DNA of 64,000 bases. It comes from a virus. The stretch covers positions 1 to 64,000 of IMG/VR virus record IMGVR_UViG_3300036820_000008. One strand, 5' to 3'. A model generated the notes under the pieces. The model did not search any database. It worked only from the letters and a program-made list of their open reading frames with translations, and was not told the DNA's origin. A program made the position numbers and the translations under genes. Below are positions 8,795 through 16,945 of this stretch, piece after piece; positions within the stretch are counted from its first letter, which is position 1, and every line of letters starts with the position of its first letter.

Positions 8795-11127
8795 CAGTCG
8801 TCCGGATCTATTATGTAAATCTCGTCTGCCATCACAGGAGTTCCGAATCCAGCGATACGCTGGCCAACACAGATCACTACATCACGGCCAACGGTTATTG
8901 ACTGGATCTTCTTCTTGACACGAGGGAACACAAAACGATTGACTCGGATATACACCTCCTCCTCGGTCGTATCGATACAGCGTAGCGAACAATAGCTGAG
9001 GAGGTCGGGCCGGTATAGACTGGCGAGGATATCTTCAGCCTCTTCACCGGTACGGGAACGACGGTTCTCTACGGCGTCCTGCATGTTGCGCTCCCGTACA
9101 ATCCCCATGTAGACAACGCGCGGTCCCTTGCCGTAGTTCTTCTTGGCATTGGCCCCATACTCCTCCTTGATATGGATTGCCGCTACCTCCGCACCGTTAT
9201 GCGTGGGGGTGGGGACGAAATGTTTGTCGCCAAGGCCAGTCACATTCCACTCCCTACGCATCGATTGATTCTCTTCAACGAACTTGCGTACCCGATCAAG
9301 ACGCTGTTCGGTTATCTTCAGGCCGAATGGATCCGAGGACGTAGCAAAGTCATACATCTTTTCTACGGTCTTAGGGCCAATGCCCCTTATCTCCTGCAAC
9401 TGCTGCCAGCTACGAAACTTACCATTCCGCTCGCGGAACTCGGCTATGTTGTGTGCAGTCTTCTCTCCTATACCCGGTATCTCACGCCAGCCCGCTACAA
9501 GGCCCAGACTAGGGACCGGTCGCCAGCTCGGCCCGCTCGCATTCAGGATCGGAGGCACGATGTTGATTCCGTGACTTAGTGCGTCCCTCATCAGCTTGAA
9601 TCGCTGCTCCGCGTCGTCCGTCTTTGCCAGGTGGGCCGCATAGAATTCTAGAGGGTGGTGAGCCTTGAGCCAGGCACACCATAGCCCCAGAATGCTGTAG
9701 CTTACCGAATGCGCGTATACGAATGCATAGGTCCCCGAAGTGACAAGTCTTTTCCATATCCTGTCCGCTGTGCTTTCGTCAATTCCGTGTAGTCTTGCAG
9801 CACCCTCTACGAATGCCCCCATCGAGACGCCGAACGCGGCCTCGCCCATTTTCTTGCTGATGATACGCCTGATCTCGACGGCGTGCGTCCAGTCGAATCC
9901 CCCGACGTCTCTGACGATCTGGAGGATTTGCTCCTGGTATATGATTTGACCCTTAGTGTGACTAGTGATTTGTGTGACGATAGGGTGGTATCGTTCTGGC
10001 TCTCGACGGCCATGCTTGACATCGCAATACTCCGCAGTCGTTCCGGAGAAAAGAGGACCCGGACGCGAGAGCGCGTTGATATCGGTGACCTCGGAGAAAT
10101 TATCAGGATGTACATCCCTATTGACGAGCCTTGTCGCCCGACCCTCGAACTGAAATATCCCCGTGACGTCCCCATTGCGAAATATTTCCAGTGCCTTATG
10201 GTCATCGTCAGGGATTGCATAAAGATCCTCCAGAGTTAGCCCGGTCATCTCGAGACAGTTGGCTATAACGCCCATCGTGCTTAGGCCCAGCAGGTCCATC
10301 TTAATCATGTTCGCATACTCTACGTCGTACTTGTCGATGCTAAGTACCTGGCGTATCTCCCCGGCGGACTCACGCTCGTATACAGCGCAGATATCTGTGA
10401 GTGGCGTAGGGGTCACTATCAGCCCGGCCGCGTGAACACTCATTCCGCGGACATTGCCCTCGAGGTGCGTTGCCTTCCAGAGCTTGGGGTATGCGTCGAA
10501 TATCTCTCTGGCCGCTGGGAACATATTGACGGTGTCCTCGAGCCCGGAGTCAAAACGTGAGTCTCCACCTGATCGCTCAATAATCAGGTTGCTCACGACC
10601 TCCTTCGCGTAGCTGGGGACATCGTACACCCGTGCTACGTCGGCAAGACTGTTCTTACCTCGGTATCTGACGAAGTTGGCCACCATGCCGACACAGTCAG
10701 ATCCGTACCGATTCGCCATGTAATCGCGGACTTCGTGCCTACGTTCATCAGATATGTCGAGATCGATGTCCGGCAGGTCAGATCTTGTGATGTCCAGAAA
10801 ACGCTCAAAAAGAAGATTCGGGTATCGTACAGGGTCCACCTCCGTGATTCGGAGCAGCCAGGCGACCACGCTAGCGGCTACGCTACCGCGCCCAGGACCG
10901 ACCGGGATGCCTGAGTCCTTCGCCCAGCGTACCATATCGCTAGTGGCCAGGAAGAAGTCTGCAAATCCCTTCCCGATTATCAGGCCGAGCTCATATTTGC
11001 GGCGCGATACGTACCAGTCCTGTTGCTCTTGCGGACGCTGGCTTATCTTGCGATACTTCCATCCAAATCGGCACCACTGCCAAAGAAGGTCTTCAGAAGA
11101 AACCGCAGTCGTCAGGTCCGTTGGCAT
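8794..11127 (-). CDS. dnaE: DNA polymerase III alpha, polymerase part (palm to OB fold), lacking PHP
   Basis: 777 residues of a C-family replicative polymerase. Visible landmarks: IPVGPGRGSVAASVVAW (about 84-100), LPDIDLDISDERR with catalytic aspartates (about 118-130), the fingers motif NALSRPGPLFSG, a helix-hairpin-helix pair (GIGEKTAHNIAEF, IRGIGPKTVEKMY) and a C-terminal OB-like region. A normal DnaE is about 1150 residues and starts with a PHP domain; here the PHP is encoded separately at 11817-12755, three small genes upstream. The ATG follows GGAGAGGGCAT, so the split product should be made independently. Likely the main phage replicase. Confidence 0.93.
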   Translation of the reverse strand: MPTDLTTAVSSEDLLWQWCRFGWKYRKISQRPQEQQDWYVSRRKYELGLIIGKGFADFFLATSDMVRWAKDSGIPVGPGRGSVAASVVAWLLRITEVDPVRYPNLLFERFLDITRSDLPDIDLDISDERRHEVRDYMANRYGSDCVGMVANFVRYRGKNSLADVARVYDVPSYAKEVVSNLIIERSGGDSRFDSGLEDTVNMFPAAREIFDAYPKLWKATHLEGNVRGMSVHAAGLIVTPTPLTDICAVYERESAGEIRQVLSIDKYDVEYANMIKMDLLGLSTMGVIANCLEMTGLTLEDLYAIPDDDHKALEIFRNGDVTGIFQFEGRATRLVNRDVHPDNFSEVTDINALSRPGPLFSGTTAEYCDVKHGRREPERYHPIVTQITSHTKGQIIYQEQILQIVRDVGGFDWTHAVEIRRIISKKMGEAAFGVSMGAFVEGAARLHGIDESTADRIWKRLVTSGTYAFVYAHSVSYSILGLWCAWLKAHHPLEFYAAHLAKTDDAEQRFKLMRDALSHGINIVPPILNASGPSWRPVPSLGLVAGWREIPGIGEKTAHNIAEFRERNGKFRSWQQLQEIRGIGPKTVEKMYDFATSSDPFGLKITEQRLDRVRKFVEENQSMRREWNVTGLGDKHFVPTPTHNGAEVAAIHIKEEYGANAKKNYGKGPRVVYMGIVRERNMQDAVENRRSRTGEEAEDILASLYRPDLLSYCSLRCIDTTEEEVYIRVNRFVFPRVKKKIQSITVGRDVVICVGQRIAGFGTPVMADEIYIIDPDD

Positions 11128-11332
11128 ATGCCCTCTCCATCAGGTCGTCTCGAACGCCGGTAGCCCTACGCTCTAGCTTACCGTACACACCGATGTCGGA
11201 TAGCTGGCGTGATGTTACTGCGATCACCTTGAGAACAACGAGCGCAGTCATATCCATTGTCGGTTTCCCAAGCGGCCAGTTTCGGACTACCTCCCATGCA
11301 GAGTCTAGCTGCGGCTTAAGTACCTCCAGCAT
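11093..11332 (-). CDS. Small helical protein between the PolIII halves
   Basis: Start placed at the ATG of MLEVLKPQLDSAW (79 residues), preceded by GGAGGAG; the frame extends upstream but that part is out-of-frame relative to 11316-11678. Mostly helical, ending VRDDLMERAYANGPDDCGFF, and overlapping the polymerase start by 35 bases. No family recognised. Confidence 0.55.
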   Translation of the reverse strand: MLEVLKPQLDSAWEVVRNWPLGKPTMDMTALVVLKVIAVTSRQLSDIGVYGKLERRATGVRDDLMERAYANGPDDCGFF

Positions 11333-11678
11333 CTCCTCCGCTATCCCCGCCCTGATCTCCCTGTCCGAGGTAACGGTCCCTGGTTTTGGCGACAATGTCT
11401 TTGCTGAAGATGTCTTCATCAAAGGCAATTTCATCATCTCCTTCTGTGGCCAGGCCTCTGATTCTTTCCATGAAATCGTCGAAATTTACCACCCGAACAC
11501 GTATTTCATCGATGGCCATGATTGAGTGACAGTGTTCTCCTGTCTCTACCGTTCCGGCTATTCTGCAAGTCTCGCACAGAAGATCTTCCTGGTCAGCTTG
11601 CTCTGGACAAGGAACATTGAGAAAACAGCATCCTTCGCAATGACATGGCCCTGATTGTGGCCGAAGAAGCTCAGCCAT
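11316..11678 (-). CDS. Cys-rich zinc-type protein between the PolIII halves
   Basis: 120 residues. The N-terminal half has a dense Cys/His set (CHCEGCCFLNVPC ... CETCRIAG ... GEHCH), typical of a zinc cluster. The middle is mixed alpha/beta; the tail is Gly/Asp-rich and overlaps the next gene. ATG overlaps the upstream gene by 8 bases. No family recognised. Confidence 0.6.
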   Translation of the reverse strand: MAELLRPQSGPCHCEGCCFLNVPCPEQADQEDLLCETCRIAGTVETGEHCHSIMAIDEIRVRVVNFDDFMERIRGLATEGDDEIAFDEDIFSKDIVAKTRDRYLGQGDQGGDSGGDAGGT

Positions 11679-11826
11679 GGAACCTTATCCAGTGCTTGTA
11701 GTAGTTCTTCAGGGTACGAAAGCGACTTCCGGAATAACGAGAGTGCACCATTCCGCACGAATCGTTCAGGGGACAGTACAGAAATGTACCGCCACGCTTG
11801 GGCTCGGGTATGGCCGTCATGTCCAT
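11671..11826 (-). CDS. Small C2H2 zinc-finger-like protein
   Basis: 51 residues (start at the first of two ATGs, MDM). The spacing C-x5-C then H-x4-H (YCPLNDSCG ... YYKHWIRFHG) fits a C2H2-type finger, so nucleic-acid binding is plausible. The ATG overlaps the PHP stop. Too short for routine ORF calling; supported by composition and coupling. Confidence 0.6.
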   Translation of the reverse strand: MDMTAIPEPKRGGTFLYCPLNDSCGMVHSRYSGSRFRTLKNYYKHWIRFHG

Positions 11827-12755
11827 GGTTTTAGGTCCTTTTCTTCTATGGGGTACTTGAGGCGTTCTGCCTTCGGCAGCGTAACGTTACACAGACTGGC
11901 TATGTACGCGGTGTTCTCTATTGCCTGCCATGCGTCGGTGCGGCCGAGTCCTGTCTTCATCAGACGAGCTGCGAGCTCTCGGTCTGTCGCTGGCAGCGTC
12001 AGTGGTACGTCGTAGTTCCACTTACGCATAGCGTCATCAACGCTGTCCCCTCCCCGTCGAGCCGTGTGGAGAATGGCCTGCATCTCGGCGTCCTCCATCC
12101 TTGGGTAGTGAACATCATGCGTTACAACTAGAGGTATGTCGAACTCACGGCTTAGCTGCACATATGACTTGTTCATCATACAGCTTCGCTCTAGCTCATA
12201 GAATGGCTGTATCTCTAGATAATATTTCTCCCCAAAGATGTTACTGAACGGCTCGATGACGGCCGACGCCGCCTCAAAGTCAGGAGTGTCGTTATGCTCT
12301 GGCGTGCCTTTTCCTCCAAGCATTGCACAAGCCAGCCTGCTCCCAGAGCATCCAGATAGGACAATGAGACCGTCACTGTTATCACGTAGCGAGGATCCGC
12401 TGACCGTTGGGTGATAGTAATAGTCTCGCCATGACTGAGTGACGATTCGATTGAGATTTCGGTACCCTCCGGTGTCCATGGCGAGGATGGTGAGGTGGTG
12501 TTTGAACTGCGTCCTAGTATCCGGCTCCACAGACCCACAATATGCCTCCAATCCAAAGATCGGCTTGATGCCAGCTTTGATCGCTGCCTTCTCAAGTTGG
12601 AAATGTGAGCTTACATTGCCATGCTCCGTAGCCGCAATTATCTTGTACCCGAGTTCAGCTGCACGCTGTACATGCTTGGTCGGGGTGGCGAATCCATCCC
12701 CGAATGAAAACGTTGTGTGATGGTGCATATTGCAAAACATCGGGGACTTGCTCAA
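11817..12755 (-). CDS. dnaE: Stand-alone PHP domain of DNA polymerase III alpha
   Basis: 312 residues starting at a TTG inside a TTGA overlap. All PHP landmarks are visible: HHHTTFSFGDG (11-21), ATEHGN (42-47), FGLEAYCG (68-74), HHLTILAMD, LSGCSGSRLA and THDVHYP. The full metal-ligand set suggests an active phosphoesterase/proofreading site, unlike the degenerate PHP of E. coli DnaE. It ends at the usual ENTAYIASLCNV junction and the polymerase part resumes at 11127, so the two proteins together make one normal PolIII alpha. Confidence 0.92.
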   Translation of the reverse strand: MSKSPMFCNMHHHTTFSFGDGFATPTKHVQRAAELGYKIIAATEHGNVSSHFQLEKAAIKAGIKPIFGLEAYCGSVEPDTRTQFKHHLTILAMDTGGYRNLNRIVTQSWRDYYYHPTVSGSSLRDNSDGLIVLSGCSGSRLACAMLGGKGTPEHNDTPDFEAASAVIEPFSNIFGEKYYLEIQPFYELERSCMMNKSYVQLSREFDIPLVVTHDVHYPRMEDAEMQAILHTARRGGDSVDDAMRKWNYDVPLTLPATDRELAARLMKTGLGRTDAWQAIENTAYIASLCNVTLPKAERLKYPIEEKDLKPWT

Positions 12756-13039
12756 TGCTTCTCCTGTACGTCATACTTCTTTCTGGCCATTACGTGACCG
12801 GTGCCCCGACAGGTATAGCATTCAACGCGATGTACGCTAACCATGCCAATATGGCTGTGGATAGTAACGATGCCGTCTACGCATCTTTTCTCTGGGCACT
12901 TAACCATTCCGTAGTTGGGGTCTGGAGCGGTCACTAGTGTCCACCTTGACCGGCTGAGCCTACGGGTAGCGACCGTAATCGCGGCTACCGCTACCCCTAC
13001 GACAGTCGCTACCGCGAGGATCGCGTATACGTAACCCAT
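12752..13039 (-). CDS. Membrane-anchored protein with DnaJ-type cysteine pairs
   Basis: Start placed at MGYVYAILAV (95 residues), directly after the upstream stop. One N-terminal membrane segment (about 3-25) is followed by a cytoplasmic part with CPEKRCVDG ... CYTCRGTGHV, which resembles the cysteine pairs of DnaJ zinc domains. No DnaJ J-domain. Role unknown. Confidence 0.6.
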   Translation of the reverse strand: MGYVYAILAVATVVGVAVAAITVATRRLSRSRWTLVTAPDPNYGMVKCPEKRCVDGIVTIHSHIGMVSVHRVECYTCRGTGHVMARKKYDVQEKH

Positions 13040-13041
13040 TC

Positions 13042-13572
13042 TTACTCTTCGGACGTGAGATTGTCTAGATTCGGCGTCTCCCAGTCGCCAAATCCCTCTT
13101 TCTCGGAGCGCAGATAGAACCCGATGAAGTTGATCAGGTCGATAGCGGAGTCGTCGTGCTTCTTCCCCTTGATCCAGGCGCGCTCCCACAAACGCTCGAA
13201 CTTCTTCCTGACGTCCGACAGTGCGCCGAGTCGTCCGGACTTTTTCCAGGTACCTCCGTTCGGGTCGTACCCGCGCTGGCACATGATCGCCAGGCAAGGG
13301 AGGAAGACGTAGGTTAGCTGGTCTATGGCGTCCGGGGTCGGTACGAGTCCGCAATCGTCCATGAATTTCACGGAGGCTTCCATGGCTACCCTGATCTCTG
13401 CACCTGTCACCTGAGTAGATACCATCCTTTTGGACTGCTTCTCCCCTGGTTGTGTTAGATTGTCCTCACCATACCGCTGGCCACCAAGGACATCTGCTGC
13501 ATGCCGTACCGTGCTGTAAGCCCCGGTACCGTACCCTTGGTGCCCCATCTGACGTTGGTCTTGCTCAGACAT
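13042..13572 (-). CDS. Hypothetical protein
   Basis: 176 residues. Gln/Gly-rich N-terminus, then a helical domain (GAEIRVAMEASVKFMDDCGL ... DVRKKFERLWERAWIKG) containing DDSAIDLINFIGFYLR. This last stretch resembles phage DUF1599/nucleotide-related helices (SAxDLxNYA), but the match is partial. Overlaps the methyltransferase-like gene by 8 bases. Confidence 0.6.
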   Translation of the reverse strand: MSEQDQRQMGHQGYGTGAYSTVRHAADVLGGQRYGEDNLTQPGEKQSKRMVSTQVTGAEIRVAMEASVKFMDDCGLVPTPDAIDQLTYVFLPCLAIMCQRGYDPNGGTWKKSGRLGALSDVRKKFERLWERAWIKGKKHDDSAIDLINFIGFYLRSEKEGFGDWETPNLDNLTSEE

Positions 13573-14296
13573 GGACCTTGGTTCCCTTCACAAGCTTAGT
13601 TACGAGTACGGAGTTGCGCTCGGTGAATGCCATGATCATGTTGAACTCTATCTCGAGAGACCACTGGGTATGGCCCTCGACGGCTTTGTGGTCGTAGTGG
13701 CGTGTACTAAAGATACTGCGCCATGTCTCGGTGCCGAACTGGCTGACATGCGTCAGGTCCGAGTGCCACAGCTCAGAATCATAGTGCGGCACTATATTGA
13801 CAAACCAGGCGTCGATGGCCAGGACACGCTGTATCTCCGCGAGGAGCGGGATAACGTTCTTGATGTGGTCTAGCGTGTGGTAACTGGCGATGCCATCGAT
13901 GCTGCCGTCTTCGAATGGCAGCGGCATCGTCTCGGCATCCCATTCCGGAAAGTCTAGGTTCACCCAGTCACGGATGAACTTCTTGCCGGCACCCAGCTGG
14001 ACATACCTTCCTTCTGGCGCACGGTTTGTGTCGCCGAATTCCATCGTCTTGGCCATAGCGATCGCGACGTGATCTTCTAGGCCACCTGGGTGCGGAAAGT
14101 GATACACTACATCTCCCATCGCGAGCAGGCGCGTCATAGCGCCGGGGTACAGGGAACCGCTTACATTGAAACTGAAGTCTGACACCAGGCCCAGTCTCAT
14201 GTCACTCGGCTGCCGCGTGTGGTGCCGTTCTGCATGTTCGTCTGCCCCGGCCGGATCTGGGCCGCACTGTGGGCAGACATATTCTTTGTCGGGCAA
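13565..14296 (-). CDS. SAM-dependent methyltransferase-like protein with N-terminal zinc motif
   Basis: A class I methyltransferase core lies in the middle: VQLGAGKKFIRDWVNLD (glycine loop plus acidic ribose ligand), MPLPFEDGSIDGIASYHTLD and a following helix, as in methyltransferase-11 type enzymes. Starting at the TTG at 14296 adds a CPQC ... HAERHH zinc-like segment of about 30 residues that is in frame and well composed; starting at the ATG at 14200 would drop it. Substrate unknown. It sits among exonuclease, ThyX and FAD genes, so a nucleotide or small molecule target is possible. Confidence 0.65.
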   Translation of the reverse strand: MPDKEYVCPQCGPDPAGADEHAERHHTRQPSDMRLGLVSDFSFNVSGSLYPGAMTRLLAMGDVVYHFPHPGGLEDHVAIAMAKTMEFGDTNRAPEGRYVQLGAGKKFIRDWVNLDFPEWDAETMPLPFEDGSIDGIASYHTLDHIKNVIPLLAEIQRVLAIDAWFVNIVPHYDSELWHSDLTHVSQFGTETWRSIFSTRHYDHKAVEGHTQWSLEIEFNMIMAFTERNSVLVTKLVKGTKVHV

Positions 14297-14298
14297 TG

Positions 14299-14949
14299 CT
14301 ATCCGCCGATCTCGTTGGCACGCTTCATGGTCTGCAACCATGCAATGGCATTGCGCGGGTCGCTCTTTAGTCTGTCCGCATAATGCAGAAGTGCGTGAAG
14401 CAGGCGTCCCTGGCGGAGAGCATCGTCGACGGCTACGTGCGGAACGATATCGTCCAGCTTGACGTTGAACAGCTTGTACAGATCTCCCTCCTCCGGCCTC
14501 TCGTAGTACCCGGACACGGCGAGCAGCCCGTTCGCGTAGCTGCGGATGTCCATGCATGCGAACCCGAGTGGGTTCTTGCCGTAGTAGTTATGCATGTACC
14601 AGTTAATGAAGGTGAAGTCGAAGCCAGCGGGCCACGCTACCGCTACTAGCTTACCGTACGCCGCGAGGTCGATAAGCCATACAGCAAACTGCTCCATTGC
14701 CCTGCTGGCCTCGATCTGGTTCTCATTGACGATACGCCAAGCCTCCGGCTGAGTGCCCCACCAGTCCATGGTGTCGGTGTCCTCGAAGGAACCATCGATC
14801 GGAATGATGTTGCGAGAGAACGACATTCCCCTGCTCACCACAAGATCGTCGGCATTGAATGCTACGGCACCGACAGACAGCATGCTGTTGAGGCCAGGAG
14901 ACGGGCCGTTGGTCTCGATGTCTAGCGAAATGTAAACTTCCTGCCTCAT
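14299..14949 (-). CDS. DnaQ-like 3'-5' exonuclease
   Basis: 216 residues of the DEDDh family: D10 and E12 in LDIETNG, the second motif in PAGFDFTFINWY, and the closing HVAVDDA with its His and Asp. This is the proofreading epsilon-like fold and probably works with the nearby PolIII alpha parts. The start codon overlaps the upstream stop (ATGA). Confidence 0.85.
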   Translation of the reverse strand: MRQEVYISLDIETNGPSPGLNSMLSVGAVAFNADDLVVSRGMSFSRNIIPIDGSFEDTDTMDWWGTQPEAWRIVNENQIEASRAMEQFAVWLIDLAAYGKLVAVAWPAGFDFTFINWYMHNYYGKNPLGFACMDIRSYANGLLAVSGYYERPEEGDLYKLFNVKLDDIVPHVAVDDALRQGRLLHALLHYADRLKSDPRNAIAWLQTMKRANEIGG

Positions 14950-15182
14950 GCTTTCCGCGTCCTTATCTCTTCGATACGGATGACTGACACCTTCGGTCCG
15001 CCTGCTCCGGCGCTATACACATCAGGCTGCATCACAGCGCTCAGCTTCTCCTCAGCTCTTCTTACTGCATCAGCAAATGTTCCCGGGCCATCCAGCTCGA
15101 TGTACACCCTAGCCTCGAGAACAAAGTGATTGATGCGACCGCCAGTTGGCGGTTTGGCCTGCGAAAAGCTATGTTCTTCCAT
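14946..15182 (-). CDS. Hypothetical protein
   Basis: 78 residues with a beta strand (FVLEARVYIELDG) and a helix (FADAVRRAEEKLSAVM), the pattern of small ferredoxin-like folds. Overlaps both neighbours. No family recognised. Confidence 0.6.
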   Translation of the reverse strand: MEEHSFSQAKPPTGGRINHFVLEARVYIELDGPGTFADAVRRAEEKLSAVMQPDVYSAGAGGPKVSVIRIEEIRTRKA

Positions 15183-15306
15183 TCCTGTTATCCTCAGGCC
15201 ACAAGGCCATGTAGCGTTCGGTAGGGTTTGCGATCAGCTCGGCTAGCTTTGCCTCGACGGCACGGCGGCCGTACCTATTCAGGAGATGCCGGAGTTCCTT
15301 GGTCAT
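15169..15306 (-). CDS. Small helical protein
   Basis: Start placed at MTKELRHLLNRYGRRAVEAK (45 residues); the upstream in-frame extension reads poorly. Amphipathic helix followed by a short tail. Overlaps the upstream gene by 32 bases. No family recognised. Confidence 0.5.
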   Translation of the reverse strand: MTKELRHLLNRYGRRAVEAKLAELIANPTERYMALWPEDNRNGRT

Positions 15307-15751
15307 CGTGTGCTGGTTCTGTGTCTTTGAAGCTGGCGCGAACAATCTCGTCGATGGCATCGTCACTCACCTCGTAGCCGGTACCGCTCTGATTGATGCT
15401 GACATCGTTAGGACCCCAGGACTTCAGGTCTGGTTCATCAGCGGGATTATCCCTTACCCACTGTTCCTTGAGGCGCAGATCTTCGGCGGCCATATCCGAC
15501 GTGTAGTAGACTATTGGCTCTTTCTTGGCCTCGGGCTCGGCCGTAGGCACGCCGATTATCTGGATGCCTTCCAGGGATGTGAAGACATCAAGAGCCTCCT
15601 GGGACGTGAACATCTCGACGTACATAATCGGCGGTCCATCCCACGGACAGTCTATGACCACCCTCCTGATGTTGTTCATCTGATCTTTGGTGAATACACC
15701 CCCTTTCACAAGAGCATTCGCGAACGCCCATTGATTCATTTTGGCCATCAT
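15275..15751 (-). CDS. Hypothetical protein
   Basis: 158 residues from the first ATG of an ATGATG after AGGAGGGC. Helical start (MNQWAFANALVKGGVFTKDQ), a beta-alpha centre (PIMYVEMFTSQEALDVFTSL) and an acidic tail. No family recognised. Confidence 0.65.
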   Translation of the reverse strand: MMAKMNQWAFANALVKGGVFTKDQMNNIRRVVIDCPWDGPPIMYVEMFTSQEALDVFTSLEGIQIIGVPTAEPEAKKEPIVYYTSDMAAEDLRLKEQWVRDNPADEPDLKSWGPNDVSINQSGTGYEVSDDAIDEIVRASFKDTEPAHDDQGTPASPE

Positions 15752-16125
15752 GCCCTCCTGAGCATACTTGAAAGGGCGTCCATTCGCCTGGGCGTCCAGC
15801 ATCTGAACCTGAACTTGCTAAGCAGTTCTTCTGTCTCGTCATCGCACAGCATAACGTACGACAGAAGAAGTAGCCATTCTACGTCCACCCAGTTTATTTC
15901 GGAATGGTGAGATCCGCATCCACTGTTTGGCATGCTGGTTCCGAAGCATCCTACCCTGACAAGGGGATACGAGAACGCGCCGACCATTATATCGCAATTC
16001 TCGTGGTCGAGAATCCTATCGTCGCCAGAGCTCCATGCCCTGATGGCGGTCTCGATGACCATGTCAGATCCGATCGTCACCGCCGGATTGTGCGACATGC
16101 AGATAAGTCGGTATTTGCTGCTCAT
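15748..16125 (-). CDS. Hypothetical Cys/His-containing protein
   Basis: 125 residues beginning MSSKYRLICMSHNPAVTIGS; middle part DHENCDIMVGAFSYPLVRVG and a basic C-terminus (SKFRFRCWTPRRM). The pattern of an opening beta strand and GSxxSxH-like segment recurs in several actinophage proteins of unknown role. Overlaps neighbours by 4 bases on both sides. Confidence 0.65.
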   Translation of the reverse strand: MSSKYRLICMSHNPAVTIGSDMVIETAIRAWSSGDDRILDHENCDIMVGAFSYPLVRVGCFGTSMPNSGCGSHHSEINWVDVEWLLLLSYVMLCDDETEELLSKFRFRCWTPRRMDALSSMLRRA

Positions 16126-16586
16126 CCTGATCGTCCGGCCTTTCTGGCTGCTTCGTGCCTCTCAACATACCGAAGGCCGAGGTGCGTGCGCCAGTCGACA
16201 CCACCGCTTCCCTCCGGATAGAATCCCCATTCGCCACGGTCGGGGCCGGTGACGACCAGGGTCCAGAGAGGATGCTTGATCTTAGTGATTATGTGCGCTG
16301 CTTCTAGCGGCATGCCGTTAACAGAGAAGCGGCAGCGATTCCTGACGACCATCCTTCTTCTGTTATATTTGTCCGGCCACACCATCTCTGTGTACGCGCC
16401 ACACAGGACAATTGATGTGAAGAACCACGGGTGATCGTGAGGGTCTGCCTCGTGATCCGGGCGGTGAATGTGATGCAGAAATACCGAGAAGAACGGCGTC
16501 TCTATGAGACGGAGACGATCAAGATACGGATCACCCTCGACCGTTCCTATGTCTATGCCTGTCAGGAATCCCCACCTGTTACTCAA
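16122..16586 (-). CDS. Cupin-like protein
   Basis: 154 residues. HHIHRPDHEADPHDHPWFF followed by a strand and GAYTEMVWPD gives the cupin signature of clustered histidines then a glutamate, here able to bind a metal. A second short motif (MPLEAAHIITKI) fits the other cupin strand set. Similar cupins are common in actinophages; substrate unknown. Confidence 0.7.
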   Translation of the reverse strand: MSNRWGFLTGIDIGTVEGDPYLDRLRLIETPFFSVFLHHIHRPDHEADPHDHPWFFTSIVLCGAYTEMVWPDKYNRRRMVVRNRCRFSVNGMPLEAAHIITKIKHPLWTLVVTGPDRGEWGFYPEGSGGVDWRTHLGLRYVERHEAARKAGRSG

Positions 16587-16945
16587 CGGTACCCCTCAGG
16601 AATTCGAGAACGCATCTTGTCCATCTGCCGATCGATGACTTTCTGGGTTCCCTCCCGGTCTTTTGTGAAATGTTGAATGCACAGAAGACCCGTCATCACA
16701 ATGTCGCCGATCTCCATGAGCATTTCGGATCTGTCGACGGCACTTGAAGGTTTGTTCTGCTCTTTTCTTGGGTTCTGTCCTGTCGAGGATATCAGGAGGG
16801 AGATAGCCTCACCTAGCTCCTCGGCCACCTTGGATACCCTGGCCCAATCTTGGGCCAATGGCTGATCCTTGTACTTCTGGGACACTTCGCCATCGAGCCA
16901 TTTGTCTGCAGCCTCGATGACCTCCCAGTCGATGCTGTCGCTCAC
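16583..16945 (-). CDS. MazG-like nucleotide pyrophosphohydrolase
   Basis: 120 residues, four-helix pattern with KVAEELGEAISLL and later EMLMEIGDIVMTGLL, the EExxE...ExxD metal-binding arrangement of all-alpha NTP pyrophosphatases. It would remove unwanted nucleotides; placed directly after ThyX on the same operon, which supports a role in dNTP pool control or in reversing host (p)ppGpp signals. Confidence 0.7.
   Translation of the reverse strand: MSDSIDWEVIEAADKWLDGEVSQKYKDQPLAQDWARVSKVAEELGEAISLLISSTGQNPRKEQNKPSSAVDRSEMLMEIGDIVMTGLLCIQHFTKDREGTQKVIDRQMDKMRSRIPEGYR

Noticed and set aside
8794-12755. Intein or intron as cause of the PolIII split
   Set aside because: No intein splice blocks or homing nuclease; the interval holds three normal coupled genes.
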